Shown here one piece after another: positions 34,077 through 37,634 of a stretch of 37,634 nt of DNA. The first letter of the stretch is position 1. The number at the start of each line of letters is the position of its first letter. The translations under genes and the position numbers were made by a program. Source of the DNA: Gammaproteobacteria bacterium (GTDB lineage: Bacteria; Pseudomonadota; Gammaproteobacteria; UBA9214); contig QIFB01000135.1 in assembly GCA_003230545.1 (NCBI GenBank), forward strand, positions 1 through 37,634, in the 5' to 3' direction. The notes beneath the pieces were generated by a model. The model was not told the DNA's origin. It made no database searches and saw only the letters and a list, made by a program, of their open reading frames with translations.

Positions 34077-34733
34077 ATGGATATCCATGAAACAGAGGAA
34101 CAGCAGGTAGAGGCCCTGAAGAAATGGTGGAAGGAGAATAGCAGCTCCATCATCACCGGGATATTGCTCGGCCTGGCCGTGCTGTTTGGCACAAAGACCT
34201 GGTTTTCCTACCAGGAAACACAAGCGGGAAATGCTTCCAATATCTACACGGGCATGATGGCCGCACTGGACAAGGGCGAGGAGGCAGTCGTCACGGGGCG
34301 GGCCGGTATCCTGATCGCCGACTATCCCGGAACACCGTATGCAACACTGGCTGCGCTCGCACTGGCCAGGGTAAAGCTGGAGCAGGGGGAGCTCACGGCC
34401 GCCCACGCGCAATTGCAATGGGCGCTGGACAATACCGGTTCCGATGTGGTCCGGCAGACAGTCCGCCTGCGCCTTGCCCGGGTCATGATAGGCGAAGACA
34501 ACCTGGACGGAGCGGAAGCATTGCTGGGGGAGACACCACCTGATGCGGCGTTTGAACCGCTATATGCCGAACTCAGGGGGGATATCCAGCTGGCACGCGG
34601 CAACGCAAACACTGCCCGGGTGCAATACGAACAGGCACTGGCCGGGTTGCAGCCTGCTGCGCCCGGCTACCGGTTGGTAAAACTCAAGGTTGACAATATC
34701 CAGCCAGCGGAAGATTCGGGGGCGCCTCAATGA
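34077..34733 (+). CDS. yfgM: YfgM-family TPR membrane protein
   Basis: A 218-residue protein with a single membrane helix (about 22–40) after a short cytoplasmic N-terminus (VEALKKWWKEN), then a periplasmic TPR-like domain. YfgM partners PpiD at the SecYEG translocon and helps envelope proteins fold. AGGAG (34066–34070) is six bases before ATG 34077; a TTG at 34074 is rejected. hisS–yfgM–bamB–der is the standard order and bamB overlaps its stop by four bases. Confidence 0.93.
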   Translation: MDIHETEEQQVEALKKWWKENSSSIITGILLGLAVLFGTKTWFSYQETQAGNASNIYTGMMAALDKGEEAVVTGRAGILIADYPGTPYATLAALALARVKLEQGELTAAHAQLQWALDNTGSDVVRQTVRLRLARVMIGEDNLDGAEALLGETPPDAAFEPLYAELRGDIQLARGNANTARVQYEQALAGLQPAAPGYRLVKLKVDNIQPAEDSGAPQ

Positions 34734-35887
34734 AACCGGCGCTGCTCCCGATCCTCGCGGGCATCCTGCTGTCCGGTTGTTCCGCGGTGACCGGTTTTAT
34801 CGCCGGTGAGGACAATGCCGAACCACCGGCCAAGCTTGAGAAGATCAGTAACGATGTCACACTCAACAAGTTGTGGAGCACCCGTACCGGTGTCGGGTAC
34901 GACGAGCAGTTCATCAAGCTGGTGCCGGCCGTGGAAGGTCCCTATGTGCTGGTCGCTGACCGCAAGGGCAGGGTAACGGCACTGAGCGCCGACTCGGGCA
35001 AGGAGCTCTGGCAGACGAAAACCAAAAAGCTGATATCCGCCGGTCCGGGTGCCGGCGAGGAGCTGGTGCTGGTCGGCACCAGCGATGCAGAGGTGCTGGC
35101 TCTGAGCCTGCTCGACGGCAGCGTGGTCTGGGAGGCCCGTGTTACCAGTGAAGTCCTGTCAGTGCCGCAAATCGATCTCGGGGTGGTGGTCGTGCAGACG
35201 GTGGACGGCAATGTCGCCGGCCTGAGTGCAGTGGATGGCAGTCAGCTGTGGATCTATGACCGTACGGTGCCAACGCTGACCCTGCGCGGTACCAGTACCC
35301 CGGCAGTAGAGCACGGCATTGTGCTGGCCGGCTTCGCCAGTGGCAAACTGGCCGCAATCAGCACGGAAAAGGGCTTTGTTGCCTGGGAGACCAGCGTGGC
35401 CATTCCCAAGGGTCGCTCCGAGCTGGAGCGCATGGTGGACGTGGATGCTGACCCGATTATCGTCGGTACGGCGGTCTACGTCGCATCGTACCAGGGGCGT
35501 GTCGCTGTGATTGACATCCAGAACGGCAACCTCGGCTGGACCCGCGATATGTCATCGTTCGCAGGCCTGGGGGTGGACTTTGCACAGGTCTATGTGACCG
35601 ATCAGGAAAGCTATGTCTGGGCGCTCACACGCGAAAGCGGGGACTCGGTCTGGAAGCAGGACAAGTTGATTAACCGCGCAGTGACTGCACCCGAGCCCCA
35701 CAGTAATTATGTCGCGGTTGGTGACTTCGAGGGTTACCTGCACCTGCTGTCACGCTATGACGGTCATATCGCTGCACGCGTCAGGGTTGACAAAAACGGC
35801 ATCAGTGCGCGCCCTGTTTCTGTTGATGAAGTGCTTTATGTATATGGTAATGGCGGTACCATGGCCGCCTACGCGCTGGGCGAGTAA
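34730..35887 (+). CDS. bamB: outer membrane assembly lipoprotein BamB
   Basis: A 385-residue lipoprotein with lipobox LLSGC (C17) and an eight-bladed PQQ-like propeller. The repeated blade pattern (VTALSADSGKELWQTKT, VLALSLLDGSVVWEARV, VAGLSAVDGSQLWIYD, LAAISTEKGFVAWETSV, VAVIDIQNGNLGWTRD) is plain. It supports BamA in inserting outer membrane beta-barrels. Its ATG overlaps yfgM. A family-2 repeat separates it from der. Confidence 0.96.
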   Translation: MKPALLPILAGILLSGCSAVTGFIAGEDNAEPPAKLEKISNDVTLNKLWSTRTGVGYDEQFIKLVPAVEGPYVLVADRKGRVTALSADSGKELWQTKTKKLISAGPGAGEELVLVGTSDAEVLALSLLDGSVVWEARVTSEVLSVPQIDLGVVVVQTVDGNVAGLSAVDGSQLWIYDRTVPTLTLRGTSTPAVEHGIVLAGFASGKLAAISTEKGFVAWETSVAIPKGRSELERMVDVDADPIIVGTAVYVASYQGRVAVIDIQNGNLGWTRDMSSFAGLGVDFAQVYVTDQESYVWALTRESGDSVWKQDKLINRAVTAPEPHSNYVAVGDFEGYLHLLSRYDGHIAARVRVDKNGISARPVSVDEVLYVYGNGGTMAAYALGE

Positions 35888-35915
35888 ACCGCGTAACGCT
35901 GCGGCCGGCAGGAAT

Positions 35916-35995
35916 GTAGCCCGGAGGCTACATGGCCGGAATCCGGGATCGCGGCCCTGTTTTCCCCGGATTCCGCTGCGCTTCATCCGGGCTAC
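35916..35995. repeat. family-2 GTAGCCCGG repeat (copy 4)
   Basis: GTAGCCCGGAGGCTACATGG…GGAATCCGGG on the left and CCCCGGATTCCGCTGCG…CATCCGGGCTAC on the right. The left end contains its own small hairpin (GTAGCCCGGAGGCTAC). It fills half of the bamB–der gap. Confidence 0.85.
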
Positions 35996-36052
35996 AATGT
36001 TTGCTGGTTTGTCAAACGTCCATTATACGGTTCATATATCTACGGTTTTCCC

Positions 36053-37450
36053 ATGATCCCCGTCATTGCACTTGTTGGCCGTCCGAATGTCGGCAAATCA
36101 ACCCTGTTCAACCGCCTGACCCGTACCCGGGATGCGCTGGTGGCCGCCGTCCCGGGACTGACACGCGACCGGAAATACGGTGATGGCCGCTATGGTGACC
36201 GGACGTTTATCGTGGTTGATACCGGGGGCCTGTCCGGCGATCGTGATGCCCTTGACGGCTTGATGGCGCAACAGGCATGGCAGGCCATCGATGAAGCGGA
36301 CCAGGTTTTTTTTCTGGTGGATGGCAGGGAAGGTCTCACGGGCCATGATGAAACCATTGCAGTGGCGCTGCGTCGCACCGGCAAGCCGCAAACACTGATC
36401 GTTAACAAGATTGACGGGATGGATGCCGATGCCGCACTGGCCGATTTCCATGCCCTCGGCCTCGGTGATCCCGTGCCGGTCTCGGCCAGCCATGGACGCG
36501 GCGTGGAGCAACTGCTGAACAGGACCTTCGCCGGGCTGCCGCCGGCCGTGGAGCCGGACAGCACTGTGGCTGCTGACGACACGATACGGGTGGCCGTTGC
36601 CGGACGCCCGAACGTGGGCAAGTCGACCCTGATCAACCGTATGCTGGGTGAAGACCGCGTGCTGGCATTCGATGAGCCCGGCACCACGCGCGACAGTATC
36701 TTTATTCCCTTTCAGCGGGACGGCGTGGATTACACCCTCATTGATACGGCAGGTGTGCGCCGCAAGGCACGCGTCAGGGAGGTGGTCGAGAAATTCAGCA
36801 TCATCAAGACACTGCAGGCCATCGATGCCGCGAACGTGGTGATACTGGTGCTGGATGCGCAGTCAGGCATCAGCGAGCAGGACGCGACCATCGCCGGATA
36901 TATCGCGGAGAAAGGCCGGGCACTGATTGTCGCAGTCAATAAATGGGATGGTCTGGATGCGCATGAACGCAGCGCGGTAAGAAACCAGCTGGAACTGAAA
37001 CTGCCGTTCCTGGGTTTTGCCAGCACGATGTTTATTTCCGCTCTGCACGGCACGGCGGTGGGTGAGTTATATGCAGAGATCAGCCGTGCGCATGCCGCCG
37101 CCATGCGTGACCTGCCAACACCACGACTGACCGCTGTTCTCGAACAGGCCGTGCAGGCACACCAGCCCCCCCTGGTGCGTGGCCGGCGCATCAAACTGCG
37201 CTATGCCCACCAGGGTGGACGCAACCCGCCGGTCATTGTCATTCACGGCAACCAGACGGAACGGGTGCCGGAGACCTACCGGCGTTACCTGGCCAATGCA
37301 TTCCGCAAGCACCTGAAGCTGTCAGGGACGCCGATCCGGATCGAGTTTCGTACCGGCAGCAACCCGTACAAGGGCATCCGCAACAAGCTGACGCCGCGCC
37401 AGGCAGGCCGCAAGCGGCGCCTGATGAAGTACGTCAAGGGAAAGCGCTAG
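36053..37450 (+). CDS. der: ribosome assembly GTPase Der (EngA)
   Basis: A 465-residue protein with two GTPase domains in tandem and a C-terminal KH-like domain. First G1 GRPNVGKST at 9–17, second G1 GRPNVGKST at about 183–191; G3 DTGG and DTAG, G4 NKID and NKWD. It is essential for 50S subunit assembly in E. coli. The KH domain runs from about 350 to 440, and a basic tail ends [13 protein letters not shown]. Length fits the family (E. coli 490). Confidence 0.97.
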   Translation: MIPVIALVGRPNVGKSTLFNRLTRTRDALVAAVPGLTRDRKYGDGRYGDRTFIVVDTGGLSGDRDALDGLMAQQAWQAIDEADQVFFLVDGREGLTGHDETIAVALRRTGKPQTLIVNKIDGMDADAALADFHALGLGDPVPVSASHGRGVEQLLNRTFAGLPPAVEPDSTVAADDTIRVAVAGRPNVGKSTLINRMLGEDRVLAFDEPGTTRDSIFIPFQRDGVDYTLIDTAGVRRKARVREVVEKFSIIKTLQAIDAANVVILVLDAQSGISEQDATIAGYIAEKGRALIVAVNKWDGLDAHERSAVRNQLELKLPFLGFASTMFISALHGTAVGELYAEISRAHAAAMRDLPTPRLTAVLEQAVQAHQPPLVRGRRIKLRYAHQGGRNPPVIVIHGNQTERVPETYRRYLANAFRKHLKLSGTPIRIEFRTGSNPYKGIRNKLTPRQAGRKRRLMKYVKGKR

Positions 37451-37468
37451 ACAGGACAACGGTGCGTC

Positions 37469-37524
37469 GCAGGACCTGCGCCCCCGCGGGGAAATGCATT
37501 CCCGGCCGGGGGCCGGTCAGTAGG
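37469..37524. repeat. family-3 palindromic repeat (copy 4)
   Basis: GCAGGACCTGCGCCCCCGCGGGG then AAATGCATTCCCGGCCGGGGGCCGG, in the orientation opposite to the copies at 12684 and 25763. It follows the der stop by about 20 bases. Confidence 0.7.
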
Positions 37525-37548
37525 TTGGGCTGAACGCAGTGATGCCCA
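37524..37548. repeat. TTGGGC hairpin repeat
   Basis: TTGGGCTGAACGCAGTGATGCCCAA has 7-bp arms (TTGGGC(T)/(A)TGCCCAA). Similar TTGGG…GAACGCAG…CCCAA elements are common between genes in proteobacterial genomes. Only one copy is seen in the window. Confidence 0.55.
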
Positions 37549-37595
37549 ACATGGTGCGTTCATTTAACCGGTGCATTCCACGTATATCAGGACGG

Positions 37596-37634
37596 TCAGT
37601 CGGTATATTCAAACAGCTTGACGACCTTCTGCAC
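37596..37634 (-). CDS. 3' end of a gene cut by the window edge (tentative)
   Basis: On the minus strand the frame VQKVVKLFEYTD ends in TGA at 37596–37598. The 12 codons read like a real C-terminus (codon use fits), and a gene convergent with der is plausible, but the fragment is too short to identify. Confidence 0.35.
   Translation of the reverse strand: MQKVVKLFEYTD

Noticed and set aside
1-37634. Phage or plasmid island
   Set aside because: No integrase, transposase, phage or plasmid gene was seen; nearly all genes are chromosomal housekeeping genes.

Overview
The window looks like chromosome of a moderately GC-rich, probably autotrophic or chemolithotrophic gammaproteobacterium. The evidence is classic gammaproteobacterial gene order (4.5S RNA–dnaX–ybaB–recR; iscRSA–hscBA–fdx–iscX; rlmN–pilF–rodZ–hisS–yfgM–bamB–der) together with glycolate oxidase and malyl-CoA/malate thiokinase genes. 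The species cannot be named from the sequence. No tRNA, rRNA, CRISPR array, transposase or phage gene was seen.

Layout. 1–559 is non-coding with three hairpin or palindrome sequences. 560–3303 holds a small membrane protein, a YugP-type zinc peptidase and the PA2779/PA2778 pair (small secreted membrane protein plus C39-like lipoprotein). 3381–4976 (minus) is a DUF427–adenylate cyclase fusion, preceded by an apparent scrap of a TgpA-type transglutaminase gene. 5442–8911 is the SRP RNA, dnaX, ybaB, recR and hinT. 9140–11991 (minus) is a tightly packed operon of an M48 protease, a small cytochrome c, phhB and rsgA, divergent from orn. 12846–15215 carries aqpZ, two L,D-transpeptidase-like genes and a membrane protein. 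15318–19859 (minus) is glcD–glcE–glcF–sulfurtransferase. 20029–26139 is a DUF1249 gene and the isc operon, which has no iscU. 26497–29540 is mcl–mtkA–mtkB. 29788–37450 is ndk and the rlmN-to-der housekeeping block, with a short rodZ and no ispG.

How the genes work together. GlcDEF makes glyoxylate from glycolate. Malyl-CoA lyase and malate thiokinase can join glyoxylate and acetyl-CoA to malate, or run in reverse. The two modules lie about 7 kb apart, separated by the Fe–S assembly operon; GlcF and Fdx are both Fe–S proteins. This suggests a glycolate or glyoxylate salvage route, but that is inference. The isc operon starts with a recognisable IscR-type operator.

The most unusual feature of the DNA is the density of small palindromic repeats. 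At least three families recur between genes, twice inside the isc operon. A fourth element, a 32-bp perfect inverted repeat with an extra copy of one arm, sits directly after mtkB. One repeat supplies the stop codons of both recR and fdx, and another creates a false N-terminal extension on hscA. Several copies of the commonest palindrome carry compensating base changes in both arms, which points to selection on the hairpin.
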